In this document: piece by piece, positions 33,824 through 45,173 of the stretch
Numbering within the stretch: the stretch's first letter is position 1
Layout: each line of letters opens with the position of its first letter
Assembly (NCBI RefSeq): GCF_008831285.2
Contig: NC_045146.1
Location: 6,952,972 to 7,016,971 of the forward strand
DNA length: 64,000 nucleotides
Direction of reading: 5' to 3'
Source of the DNA: Nymphaea colorata
Taxonomy: Eukaryota > Streptophyta > Magnoliopsida > Nymphaeales > Nymphaeaceae
Notes under the pieces: model-generated
What the model was told of the DNA's origin: nothing
Seen by the model: the letters and a program-made list of their open reading frames with translations, nothing else
Database searches by the model: none
Made by a program: the position numbers and the translations under genes

Positions 33824-34261
33824 GTGCTGCAGAAGAGCTACCGTGGTGTGAGGAAGGGCCCGTGGGGACGGTGGTCAGCCGAGATAGGCGATAGGATAGG
33901 TCGGTACCCCCCGCTCAGCACCTTCAACAGGGAGGAGGAACACCAGGAGTGCCCCCGCTGCCACTCCATCGACACCAAGTTCTGCTACTACAGCAATTAC
34001 AATCTCTTGCAGCCGCGTCACTTCTGCAAGTCTTGCTGGCGGTACTGCACCATCGGTGGCGTGCTGAGAAACACCGGTGGCACATTAAAAAACATTCCTG
34101 GATGTGGAGGCAGCCAGAGGAACTCAAGGTGGGCGAAGCCTAAGCAATGTTCTCAGGAACAGGAGATGAAGCAGTTCCCTTTTACTACTCAATGCCGGTG
34201 GTGGATACCATCTCCCCATAATGGGAACGCCCGTTCCGCTAGGCGGCGACAGTCTCCTTGA
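33824..34261 (+). pseudogene. in-frame chimera of ERF/AP2 half-domain and Dof zinc finger
   Basis: Residues 5-27 of this frame are the start of an ERF-type AP2 domain ([20 protein letters not shown]). Two arginines expected in that family are glycines (KGP, IGD). The AP2 domain breaks off by about residue 40. Residues 43-105 are a Dof DNA-binding domain with intact CX2CX21CX2C spacing ([20 protein letters not shown]), but the conserved Trp of RYWT is Cys (RYCT), and GG-L-N is duplicated. After about 34200 a second frame continues with a Dof-like tail ([16 protein letters not shown]). No in-frame ATG precedes the AP2 part; the open frame extends upstream to about 33700. It is either a shuffled gene fragment or an unannotated chimera. 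Confidence 0.6.
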
Positions 34262-35142
34262 CATCACTGGCACCTTCAGCTCTATGCTGGAATCCAGCGA
34301 CAGCTTGAGCGAGCCGTTAGGATTGCTCGGATGGCCTCAAGCATGTTGGACGTTCACACGACTTTTGACGAGGTGGGTATCAAAAAATCTTGTTTTGGCT
34401 TGCCAGAATCCGGCAACGAAAAAAGTGAGTATTGAGAGGCGGGTCGGTGGTCGGATTTTGTGATTCGGCAAGCCACGCTCCCATTGCTTAATTTCTATAC
34501 TCACTCTTGTGCATTCATTGATTTTGGACGTAGGCTTGTCCTGATCAATTAGCCTATGTTGACTTTTTTATTTTTGTTATTATAAAAGTGGAAATTTTCC
34601 ATATGTGAAGAGTCATGAGTTTTTTTTTTTTTCTCCAACAGAAGAGAAAAAGCTCGAGTTTTTCGACGCTTTTTTTTCTATATTTTTGTCACTTTCGTTG
34701 ACGGCTCGCGGCCCCCTCAGTGTCTCCGTCTATCAAATCTACTTTTCTTACACAACAGAAGGAGAACAAAAAGATGAATGGCACCTTATTAGCACCACTT
34801 GCCACAGAGAGAGACAGAGGGGAAGAGAGAGAGTGAGAGAGAGAGCGACAGAGCTATCCCTTAGTTGGAAAAGAAAGAATGAAATGAAAAATTCAAAACA
34901 CAGATAAATAGGCATCAGTTCTTCCCATTTTCAGCAAATTTTGATATATAAAGTATATGAAAAAGATGGTGAAACGTACATATCATTCCAATGGTGAAGG
35001 TACATAGTAGTCCTCAATGAGATAAACTGAACATGAGCAAATCATAAAAGATGACTAGCAGTTTAGCAGATCAAGGTTTGAGATAATTAAAATAAAGGCA
35101 GTGAGCATGGCATTATTGTAGATAACAAGACCAAGTTTAAGC
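34262..35142. other. intergenic between the Dof chimera and the RDR6-like locus
   Basis: 34221-34463 carries the out-of-frame Dof-like tail. A GA-rich patch lies at 34805-34850. I searched by eye for the missing C-terminal exon of the RDR6-like gene on the minus strand and did not find it. Confidence 0.35.
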
Positions 35143-37954
35143 TCAAAGACATAAGGTAAGACTTGAGAAAAAATCACATTGGTACAAATGACTTCCAGGT
35201 ATTCTTACAGGGCGAGGTGATTCTTTAGGTGGTGCTGGAGTATAATCCATTGGTGGTGCACTCTTTTTGCCTGGAGGTATAAGATCTGACCCCCAGGTAA
35301 CAAAGTAAATGTCTCCATCAAGGTCACTTCCAGATGCTTCATTAGTATGTGGCCTGCCTCCTTTCTGAGGAAATACCAGGCAATCGACTAGATGATGCAA
35401 GCCTGGGACATCAACTGCTTCAAGAATTCGGACATCAACTGCTTCAAGAATTCGGACATCACCTGGGTGAAGGCAAGGATTCTTTGCCACAACAACTGTT
35501 CCTGTGATAACCTGTAGGTTTGGTTCTTCCTGAGAAAATTGTTTGGCAAAGCAAACTACCAACGATGGATCAGAGACTTGAATAAAGCATTGAGCATGCT
35601 CGAGCGCTAATTCATCTAAGCAACCCAACAGCCACCTGCTTTGGGGCACAAATATGCGGGATTTGGTTAGAAGACTTTTAAGTTGTCCAGATCTTATGCA
35701 AGAAAGCATACTCTTTAAAGGAGGCTCAAACGGAGGATCGAAGCCAGCACTAAGCATGATAGCTGCAGTACTCTCCAGATGACAGCAAGATGTGGTCAGA
35801 ACCTCAAATGCTGTATCTGCATTCTTGAGCATCTCATCCAATTTAAAAACCATCAACTCCTGCAACTTCATAAATGCATCATCAGATACACCTAAAGATG
35901 AAAGCAATGTTATTATCTCTCTGTTAAGAAAACCTGGTTGGAAGCGTATCCATGCAACAACTTCAAGAATGTTATGACGAGACTCAAATTTGTTCATGCT
36001 AGGCCTCAGTGATAGTTTAAATTTATCTCCCAAATTTGGCCAACAAACCACCATACCCTTACAGCCAGCATATCTTATCTGGAAAGCAGATGGTTGCTCC
36101 CCAGTCAACTGCAGTTTGGATACAACTTCTACAGCCAATTCTGGTGAAATTGTCCCTATTCCATCTGAGAAGTTGTATCCATTTCTTTCTATATCTGGAA
36201 GTTTAAAGTTGACTTCACTGAATGGGACGTAAACAGTAGCATATGTGGAAGAAAAACACTGACCCATCCTGGCAGCACACTTGGCAACATTTTTATTGTT
36301 GAATTTTCCCATCCAAGTTCTAATGGATTCTGCAGTAATCCGCTTATCTTCTGCAAAGAACCATGCAGATTGGCCCCTCAACTGATTAAAGGAGAAAGCC
36401 AGAAAAGAATAAAGTCGCCGGCACAAGGTAAAACCATTCTGAACAATTCTCTTCACTCTCCTGAAAATGGTGGTCCCGCTTAAGGAAGGCATAGCTGACA
36501 TTTTCTTAAGTATAGGTGCAATATTACAGTTAAGCGCAGAAGAATTGAGAGTGCTTTCCTCCATCCATAAAAGTAACCCTTATAAATCTATCGGCTATGT
36601 TCCTATATTTCCTCAGCACCCTATTTGAAAGCTCAACTTCTGGAGGAAGACAATAAGCTTTAGTTGGAGTTATGACTACTCTACTTACTTCAACCTTATA
36701 CACAGAAAGCTAGTAGGTCTTGTGTCTCTTGACAAGCATTGGTTTCTTCAAAAGCCATTCTTGCACAGTGCGCAACCTTCTAAAAGCATCAAAGATCAGA
36801 TTTTTATAGGAATATATGTGTTGCAGAGCTGCAATGTTGACACCAGGCAGTTGCTTTTCTAGTAAGCTATAGAATTCCTCAGATAATCTATGTCTACTTA
36901 TAATGCACTTGTGTACTAGGCAGCTAACCAAAAACAATATCTCAAAACTGATCCCTCTTTTTTCTGGCACAGAGAAGAATGGATTAGCATTAGGTTTATC
37001 ATACGAGGCTCATAGTCAACTGAAAGCTGTTTATGGCTCAAGTCAATTGAAACTCCCTGCCCTTTGAAGTAGGCCTTTGCTTTGTCCATCGCAAGCCCAA
37101 AGCGTGGTGAAAAGCTGATCTTATAAAAATGACAATGTCCAATAGCACCAGCACCAGTGAAATCTGTTGTCCTCATCCAAGGATCCTCATCATCTAAGGT
37201 TAAATGGAACAGAGACATGAATGTCAACATCTGCAGTCCTGTAAAAGATCAAAGATGATGAAAACAGGTTCAAAAGCATTACCAGGGATGTCCTTTCAGT
37301 GTAAAATTTTACATTTCGAATGTCCCCAACTGAAAATTCAACTTTGAAATCACATTTTAACACTGCTTTCCTAGCTGCATCCTGGAATGAGAAAACAGTA
37401 TCCCTCGAGAACATAATCCTACAGGTTCCATCAAAGGGATCAATAAGAAATTCCACTCCTCTCTCAGGACTTTTCCAGCTTACTAAAAATTTTTCAGGGC
37501 TAACTAGGGTCCCTATGCTTGCATTAACATTGGTAAAACGATATGGATCTGTATTCCTTCTTCTCACTACTTTATAATAGGTTTCCATCCCCAAATCAAC
37601 TGTCAAAGGACATCCATTATGGATAAGTTCACAACGACCTACCATTTCATATGCTTCCTGGGCTAAATCAGGAAGCGCAAAATGAACAAAGGCATGAGGA
37701 ACAACCTTTTGATAATCATTCCTTTGTTCAATGACTGAAATATCAGCAACACTGAAATCTGGATATGAATCAGGAGGTTTCCAAGATCTTTTCAATCTAT
37801 GTCTCCAAATTGTGCCCACTTCTCTCTCCAGAAACTCTGTTAGTTCTTCAGCTGAAACATCAGCATTCAAACCTCCTAAAGCAACTTGGGTTATCACCAG
37901 AACCTTCTTCTCCTTATCCGCATCCTGACCGGTCATTCTCTCAGTTCTGAACAT
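35143..37954 (-). pseudogene. RDR6: RDR6-like RNA-dependent RNA polymerase, frameshifted and truncated
   Basis: RDR6 makes double-stranded RNA for trans-acting siRNA and transgene silencing. The start is the minus-strand ATG at 37954 (or 37939). Blocks match plant RDR6: VVPHAFVHFALPDLA, FLVSWKSPERGVEFLIDPFDG (read as two parts), DDEDPWMRTTDF, EKRGISFEILFLV, and RSAWFFAEDKR, then KNVAKCAARMGQCFSSTYAT, NGYNFSDGIGTI, FQPGFLNREIITLLS, KNPCLHPGDVRILEAVDV, and the catalytic SGSDLDGDIYF (about 35308-35335). Frame breaks lie near 37200, 36995, 36705 and 36560. A 24-bp in-frame tandem duplication sits at 35407-35454. The polymerase C-terminus (several hundred residues) is missing. GTAAGA at 35208-35203 could be a donor to an exon not in view. 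The 36564-35143 part is one open frame of 473 codons. Confidence 0.85.
35407..35454 (-). repeat. 24-bp tandem duplication inside the RDR6-like frame
   Basis: Two exact adjacent 24-bp copies (35407-35430 and 35431-35454) that repeat the residues DVRILEAV. The family has this motif once. The duplication keeps the frame. Confidence 0.9.
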
Positions 37955-40015
37955 TTAGATACTAAATTACCAAAACATTTCAGCAATCTAGACCACTATA
38001 ACTTTTAAGCTATGTTACTGCATATATTTCAAAAGAAATTCCTCCATTGCCATTCAAAGATTTGAATAAAGAGAACCCAACACGAGAACAACTTCATGCT
38101 TTTTCTGTTTCCATTACATTACAACGAAAATTTAAATCAAATCCTAATAACAAGTTGACCTTCAGCCGATAAATTTGCATCTATCCTTAACATTCACCCA
38201 ACTATCGTTGCAGTAGTAGCAGCAACAGCAGCAGTAGTGGCAATTGAGTTGTTGTTTCTATTATCGTTATTGTTATTGTTATTCTTGCTGTTACCAATAC
38301 TATTTAGAGAAAACAACAAACTATAATAAACCAGATAGCCAATAGAGAGCAAATTTTGATGACTTGAAGAATCAAAAGCAATAAGCATCATTTGAAGCAA
38401 GAAAGCAACAGAAGATTGGCGTCACCCATTCAAAGCTGCACACCTTAACGGGCTCCGTTTGCCAACAGAAACCAGAACTTCAAATCCCCAATTGAGTTTC
38501 AACTTTCAAGAAATCAGACCTTGACGATCAAGCAATTGGATTAGGTCCGAACAAAAATATAACCACGAAAAGAAAGGGAACAGAGAGGCAGAATCACTAA
38601 AGCCTTACACACCCCAACCTCCCCTTTCTCTAAACTTGTGCCTCGATGCTTTTAACCGATATGCATCGTAAGAAAACCGAAGAACCCCACATTATTTCCA
38701 TATTAGCGGACAGGCTGACCACGTCTGTAAAATGCACTTAACAACCCAAGAAAAAAAAAATTCCACCATCATTATCACCAGAGAAAAAGCATAAAAACCA
38801 AATCACAAGATCCACAAAACAGACAGAAGAATCTCCCAGAACTTCAACAAAAGAAACAAACTTGTCCATTAACCAAATCACAGGACCCATAAAACAGACA
38901 GAGAACAATCTCCCAAAACCTCAGCAAAAGAAACAAACTTCCCAGCTAAAAGCAACAACACCATTACTATGCTTCATTCCTTCCAAGTCCCAATAACATG
39001 ATCCAAAACGAAACGCGTAGAAGCATAACGATCAAAAGAAGAAACACAGAAAGAAAGAAGAAAGAGCCAAACCTACTCACTTTGGTTGGGAGCAACACAA
39101 GGAACGAAGGCCGGGGACAGCGACGGATTAGACGATGATCCGCTGGATTAGACGATGACCCTGATGCATGCTGCAAATCGTAAAACGGGGATACAAAGAG
39201 CGGCAATTACCCGAACTACTTCAATAATACGCTCAACCAGTACATCTTCGAATGTGAGTCACTTTCCTTACTAACGGTAATGTAATGTGAAATATATGCT
39301 CGCATTTATAACCAAGTTCGTGGATCTTACATCCGGAGACTAACTTGAAATCCATAGATAGTAAGATCTAGTGTTGACAACTTTATGGTGCAACCTTTTT
39401 GCGTCTTTCAGACAAAAGATCTCAGATTTCCATTTTGGTGCTCGGATTTATTGGTATAAATTTTATTTTGCCTCAACAAAGGCAAAATGTATTTGTGATG
39501 CCTTTACAGACGTCAAAATTGGGGATTTATGATGGAGGTTTTGCCTTCATGTCGATGTTGTGTTCAATTGAAGACGAAGAAGAATCAATCTATTAATGGT
39601 CATCAGTGCTAAAAGGAATGGAGAGAACAAACCATATCAAGAAGCGAGAGGGAGATTTCCGTGGAAGAACAATCGCCCTGCTCCGCCAGCCTTGTTGTTC
39701 GGAGCAACGACGGAAAAGAGTCAGCCCCGCCCCCAGGTCCGACTTTTTCCAGGGTAAAGTTACCCTCGTTGGTATTCAACAATTGACCAAAATTGAAATT
39801 AAGAGGAGTTGGATCAACCAATCAAATCTGAATAGCCGTACAAAAATGGTAAATTTCACCCGTGTACAGTAAAATCCATGCACAACAAGGAGGGCCTAAG
39901 AAAAATGGCCTTTGGCACAAAACTCTTGAGATCATATCTTTATGCTTCCAACCTCCAAGGTTTTTCTTCACATATAAATTAGATGAAAGAACTAAAAAAA
40001 AAAAGATCAAATAAA
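37955..40015. other. 5' flank of the RDR6-like locus
   Basis: Probable leader or first-intron region of the minus-strand RDR6-like gene. It has CAG/GTA-type triplet runs at 38205-38285 and a tandem duplication listed separately. A GGATTAGACGATGA motif occurs twice at 39124-39163. No other gene is seen to 40015. Confidence 0.35.
38796..38942. repeat. direct tandem duplication, about 70-77 bp
   Basis: 38796-38863 and 38873-38942 share AACCAAATCACA, AAAACAGACAGA, ATCTCCCA and AAAAGAAACAAACTT blocks in the same order, with about 10 percent differences. Confidence 0.75.
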
Positions 40016-40523
40016 GGCCTGGGCGTCGGGCCGGCCCGGCCCGATTGGGCCTGGGCCGGGGAAAACCTAGCCCAGGCCGGCCCGACAGCAGTCTCGGGCC
40101 GGGGCCGGGCCCGGGCCCAATAGGGCGCTCGCCAGGCCCGACTCCCTCTCCTTTTTCCTTTCCCTCTCCGCCTGCGTCCCCTCGCTCGCAGTCCCCTCCC
40201 TCTCCGCTCCCCCTCTCCCTTCCTGTCTCCCTATCCCTCTCTGCTCCCCTCCCCTTCCCTTCCGTCTCCCTCTCCCTCTCCCTATCCCTCCCCTCTCCCT
40301 TCCCATCTCCCTATCCCTCTCCCTCCCTCAATATTCCGTGCTCGTAAAAGAGCGGCAGCAGACTTACAGTCATGTACATGATAACAATGCCACCCACCTC
40401 CCTTGGTCTCTCCATCGACATCATACATATCCCCAGATTTATTACATAAACCTGCTGTCCGACAAGATTTACCAGCTCGCATCGCATGCCTGAAGCTGGA
40501 AACGAGGGTATGAGACTTGACGC

Positions 40524-40859
40524 TTGCTGTTATCGGCAATCGCTTTCAACTTTTTCCCTTTTGTTCTTGTGGCAACCTTCCGCAAGCCACAGATATTTAC
40601 TAGTGCTTATTATCTGCAAGTAATCCATAAGGGCAAGTGTTCAAGACAGAAGCAACAAGGCGACTCGAAAATGCCCTCAGTTCTCGAATCCCAAAGTAAT
40701 GGAATAAGCACTTACATGGAGGAAATTAAGGATTTATTTGCTAAAGAGTGGCGTTTCATGGAAGTGAGGCGCTCGGCCCAGGGGGATTCCGTCGGCAAAA
40801 GCTTGGAGGAACGCAAGATCGAACATAAGGATTTGGTGGGTGAAGAGCCCCGTAGTTAA
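40524..40859 (+). CDS. unrecognised ORF inside the split GC-rich element
   Basis: From an ATG at about 40671 this frame gives about 62 residues (MPSVLESQSNGISTYMEEIK region, then LFAKEWRFMEVRRSAQGDS and SLEERKIEHKDL) with normal codon composition. No family is recognised. On the opposite strand 40539-40330 is also open. It may be a captured exon. There is no support for expression. Confidence 0.2.
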   Translation: MLLSAIAFNFFPFVLVATFRKPQIFTSAYYLQVIHKGKCSRQKQQGDSKMPSVLESQSNGISTYMEEIKDLFAKEWRFMEVRRSAQGDSVGKSLEERKIEHKDLVGEEPRS

Positions 40860-40881
40860 TGTACTCAAATTACATTAACTA

Positions 40882-40931
40882 AGGATGAAGTCCTCTGTTT
40901 AATCTAAGGATGAAGTCCTCTGTTCAATCTC
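40882..40931 (+). repeat. 25-bp tandem duplication
   Basis: AAGGATGAAGTCCTCTGTT(T/C) followed by AATCT occurs twice in tandem, just before the right CCCTCTCC tract resumes. Confidence 0.85.
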
Positions 40932-41139
40932 CCTTCCCGTCTCCCTCTCCGCCTCCGTCCCCCTCTCCCCTCTTCCCCGCTCTCCCTCTCCCCTCTTCCC
41001 GTCTCTCTCCCCCTCTCCCTCCCCGTCCCTCTTCGCTCGGCCCGGCCCACGTGGGCCGGGCTTGACTTTTGGGGGCCAGGCCCGGCACCCGGCCTGACAA
41101 TATTATCGGACCGGGCTGGGCTCCGTCGGGCCTCTCCTT

Positions 41140-41256
41140 CTCTGGACATGTTGCACGGAATGATGATCAAATGCCAATCATAAAAGAAAGAGGAGGCGGA
41201 TTGGTCGCTCGCCTTAGCTTTCTTCGCAAAAGGCAGACGACTGACTTCGACTGAAT
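41140..41256 (+). repeat. dispersed repeat R5, copy A
   Basis: About 117 bp matching the reverse complement of 44100-44198 (CTCTGGACATGTTG, GGAATGATGATCAAA, GGATTGGTCGCT, TAGCTTTCTTCGCAAAAGGC and GACTTCGACTGAAT). This copy has about 15 extra bases in the middle. Confidence 0.8.
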
Positions 41257-41825
41257 CACTACAGGGCCACCTGTATTTTTTACAATTTCCTTTCACGACA
41301 TCTCATTATTTCAGACAAAGAAAGTTAATGTCATCTGGTTCGTGGTCGTCGGCATTTTAACGGCTTTAGGTGAAAGAGAATATGCAGGCGTTGCTCCACA
41401 AAAGAAGTTCTCTTAATGAATTCCAAATCTGATTTTACAATTTGAATATGATCCAAATCTGAATTTTACATGTATATCTGAGTCTGAATCTTTGAGTCGA
41501 ATCTGCCAGGTTTTAAAAAATAAGAGCATTGGGTGTATGATTTATTAAAAATTAAATTAAATTATATATTTATGTATAAATCCAATATGTCATTTCTTAA
41601 ATCTGAATATGATTTGATTTTTTAATAAGATATTAGGTTTTTTTAATATTTGAATTTTTGGAAATAGTTCAATAGGATATACTAACATCCCACATCCCTA
41701 AATAGATGGAAGGTTGGGGGTGGTTGGCAGGGGCCATGGCCTCCCTTCAAGTTTTAAAATTTGATTTTTTTTTTTCAAGAAAATTAATTTGGTTGCTGCA
41801 AAAAAAAAAAAAACCCTTTATCTAT

Positions 41826-41862
41826 GTTGTAACGGAGATTTGTCGATCTTGGAAAATTAAAA
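41826..41862 (+). repeat. dispersed repeat R2, copy B
   Basis: Second copy of the repeat at 28759-28794, same orientation. Confidence 0.6.
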
Positions 41863-43327
41863 TTTTGGGCTACCAATGTGAAAAAATATCAAATGGGTAC
41901 GACTCTTTCATTCCTTGTGCTTTTTTCGAGTTTGCAACCTTACAAAATTCAGATCATGCTGCTATAATTTCAGGCAAATGGAAACGTCGTTCATGATCGC
42001 GATTCATGTTAGCATCATGATCAGTTTCTCCAGCCGACCTTTTGAATTAGTAGTTGGAAAAAAAAAAAAACATTTTTTCTATCTTCAAAGAATTGCTAAC
42101 ATTAGTTTTAGATTAAAAAACACTAAAGACAGAAGGTTTAATTTAAAAGCGATTTCATCTGAAAGGGCGTCCAAATGGACGGGCGGAGTTGGACCAATTG
42201 ATCTGAGAAATCAAATACCCACTTCTCCAACGAAACACTAGTGCAAAGTTGTTTCGACATCCAAAGTATAGAAGTCAGTGTATCGAGCCAATTCATTTTC
42301 ATTTTTGGTTTATGGTATTTTTTTAATCTTCTGTTTAGTAAAAACGTATTTTTTTGCTCATATCCATTCTGTCTTTATAAGGGAACTTCTTTTGTTGATT
42401 TTCAATCCGGCTGTTGGATTGAAACAACGGTGCATACCAATAGTAAAGGTTTGCATGTACCCCTTACGTACACAGTGAAAGAAGGCAATGTTTTTGTAAT
42501 TAAAAAAAAAAACGTCTTTTTTAGTCATTTTACTTTTTTTTTTTTTTTCATTTTTATGTTACCAAAAACTTGTCTTTTTCAGTGTGAATGAGTGGTACTT
42601 TTGTCATTAACCATATTAGCGCATTAAATTTCATGCACCAGTATAACACATATAACCAGTTTTGGCATACCGGAACGCACCACATGTTGTGTTTCAAAGG
42701 AGGACTTAACTACTGAATGGAGTAGCCTCTAAATCTAAAGAGGCCTACATTATGAAATCTGTGATTTTTGTTAGGATCCGGTGCACTACTCCTCTAATCT
42801 ACTTTTCTAAACCATAAAAAGTCAACCCTAAAAAAATAGAGACCAACAACTCTCCTTCAAATGGACCATGATTTGGGATGTAAATATTGTGTTCTATTTA
42901 ATGGGCTTCGGGCTCTGACTTGGATTCAAACCTTGTTCATAATTTTTAAAGCCAATATCAAATCTGGTCAGCATGCCTACACATAAACTTCGGGTGAGTA
43001 CGGACGTAAAAAAGAACAGGCTAAAATGGTAGAGATCACAGAATTAAGCGGCATTTGGATGACAACCCAAAACTCAAAAATCAGCTTTTTTAAATGTTTT
43101 GGTATCATCAAAACTTGGTTTAACAAAACTAATTTTGACAAAACCTGGTTTTGTAAAAGAGAGAGAAAGACTCGACTGCCCTTAACTTATAAAAAGCAAA
43201 CTCGAGGGTTTTTGTAAACTAAGTCTTCACAAATCTGGGTTAGATGATAATATCAACTAAATGACTTATAAGAGTTGTTAAAATTGATGATTATAATGGT
43301 TTGATATATGGCTGTTAAAACCAAACA

Positions 43328-43330
<3 letters not shown>

Positions 43331-43390
<60 letters not shown>
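43331..43390. repeat. compound microsatellite (AT)20(AG)10
   Basis: Pure alternating AT from 43331 to 43370, then AG to 43390. The same compound arrangement occurs at 45115-45172. Shorter AT runs lie at 43641-43659 and 43686-43706. Confidence 0.95.
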
Positions 43391-44099
43391 GAAATCCTTG
43401 GATTTCTCTAACCAACCCGATACTTCAGTCTCTCACAACACAGCGCAATATGCATTGGTCTGCGCATTGTGAAATGCTGGAGGAATTCAGCTTATATGTA
43501 CAAGGCATTTGATCTCCATCTGATCATGGTCTCACTGACACGATTAAAAACACTGCCATTATATTATATTGGGTGGTGTGTTGTGAATGGCCAGCAGATT
43601 TTTCAATCTAAACCCAAACAAAGAAATCCACAAATCTTGCATATATATATATATATATAAGAATAAGTATTTTATGACATGAAATGTATATATATATATA
43701 TATATACAGTAAAGTTAAGAATATGTATTTTATGACATGAAAGCCAAGAAAAAAATTATATATACATATATGTAAAGCACTTGTATGAATTATTAATTGG
43801 ACGACTAAATGTCTGAACAAATATAACTCAAGTATCTCACAGAAAACATTTGATTAATCAATCCAAACAAACAACGAAATTCTCCAGCATTTTTGCTTTG
43901 TTCGGAACACCGAGCACAAGTAAAGTCACGAACCCTGAGACACCCCAAACCAACAAGTTAAAATGGAAAAGCATTGAAACTAAACAAACAAACCTGAAGA
44001 CTCTATAAGGCTCATCACACCACACCTACTCGAAAAAACTATACAAATTGACTGTAATACCATTGTGGTTCGAGGGCCCGTATGTTTGTTTTATTTGGC

Positions 44100-44198
44100 A
44101 TTCAGTCGAAGTCGGCCGTCTGCCTTTTGCGAAGAAAGCTACGGCCAGCGACCAATCCGCTTCCTTTTGATCATCATTCCATACAACATGTCCAGAGT
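44100..44198 (-). repeat. dispersed repeat R5, copy B
   Basis: Inverted relative to copy A (41140-41256). It ends at the exact base where repeat R4 copy B begins (44198/44199). Confidence 0.8.
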
Positions 44199-44350
44199 GT
44201 TTATGCACATTCATTTCTTGTTGATTTTACTTTAATTGACTGGCTAATCCTTTTTGGGGCTCAACTGGCTTGTGTATGCTTTTAATTTTTTGCAACTTAG
44301 CTAAGTAATGGGACAATGAATGCTATAAATAACATAGCTGGCAAACCCAT
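44199..44350 (+). repeat. dispersed repeat R4, copy B
   Basis: Same orientation as copy A (31354-31511), with a clear TATAAATA near its 3' end. Confidence 0.8.
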
Positions 44351-45111
44351 GGTTCTCTGCTCTAGCTCTGCATCTTACTCACTCAGCTCTGCATGCACTA
44401 ATACCATACCAGGTTGGAAAGTATTGCCTCATGAATATCAGCTAGATTAACTCCGATTTTAATAACTAGGCCGCATGCAACACCGATATGCATCTGCTTT
44501 ATCTTATGTAATTGCGTAATTATCATCCATAAATCAACATTTTATTTTTTCTGAATTAATTAGGATCTTTAACCACATGGATGTCATTCGTTGGAATAAA
44601 AGAAATGACAATTTAGAAAATTTCAGAAAATTTAGACCATGTTTTTTGTAATATTTGTTCGTTATTAATTATATGGTAATCAGAAGAAACTAGTTTAGCT
44701 AGCTTTTTCTAAGTTTGGAATCATTTTATTCACATATTTAATATTAAGATTTTAAAAAACAATTTTTTGGTGCAGTTACATACATTGCGCTTGATCTCAA
44801 TTCCATGGAATCAGGGTGACTTGAATTTTTCTTGTTTCTAGGAAAGAATTATTACATCCGTTTCTCTCTCACGACCTGTGTTAAAGGAAACAGGGATGCA
44901 TAATTTAGAGACTGGATTCAGTCCGAGTCCTGATACATCCAAAGCTGAACCTAGAGCACCATTATCGTCCCGATATGGACAAGTATCCAAACAGATCTAA
45001 TGAATAAGTCCAGATTTTTTCTAGTAGATATATTGTTACATTGTATATATTATGATACCGCTACCGCTCCATATATTTTGGCAGTTATATATACTATTAG
45101 TATTGTTTATA

Positions 45112-45173
<62 letters not shown>

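Larger units (their letters stand above)
40016..41139. mobile_element. GC-rich element split by an insert
   Basis: Left part 40016-40330: GGCCCGGCCC-type repeats followed by a (CCCTCTCC)n-like tract. Right part 40930-41115: the same CCCTCTCC tract followed by GGCCCGGCCCACGTGGGCCGGGC-type repeats. GGGCCGGGC-rich ends are common in plant hAT-like non-autonomous elements. The 40331-40905 part has normal composition and looks like an inserted or captured segment. The terminal bases and any target duplication could not be fixed. Confidence 0.4.
41257..44099. other. intergenic, no supported gene
   Basis: AT-rich DNA with homopolymer A and T runs. It holds repeat R2 copy B at 41826-41862 and short (AT)n tracts. 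No coding domain is recognised. Confidence 0.3.

Noticed and set aside
37765-37950. Plus-strand ORFs over the RDR6 5' end
   Set aside because: They are antisense shadows of the RDR6-like frame.
40045-40347. Proline/serine-rich ORF in the GC-rich element
   Set aside because: It is a translation of CCCTCTCC-type repeats, not a gene.
43608-43820. ORF with Ile-Tyr runs near 43.7 kb
   Set aside because: It reflects two short AT microsatellites.
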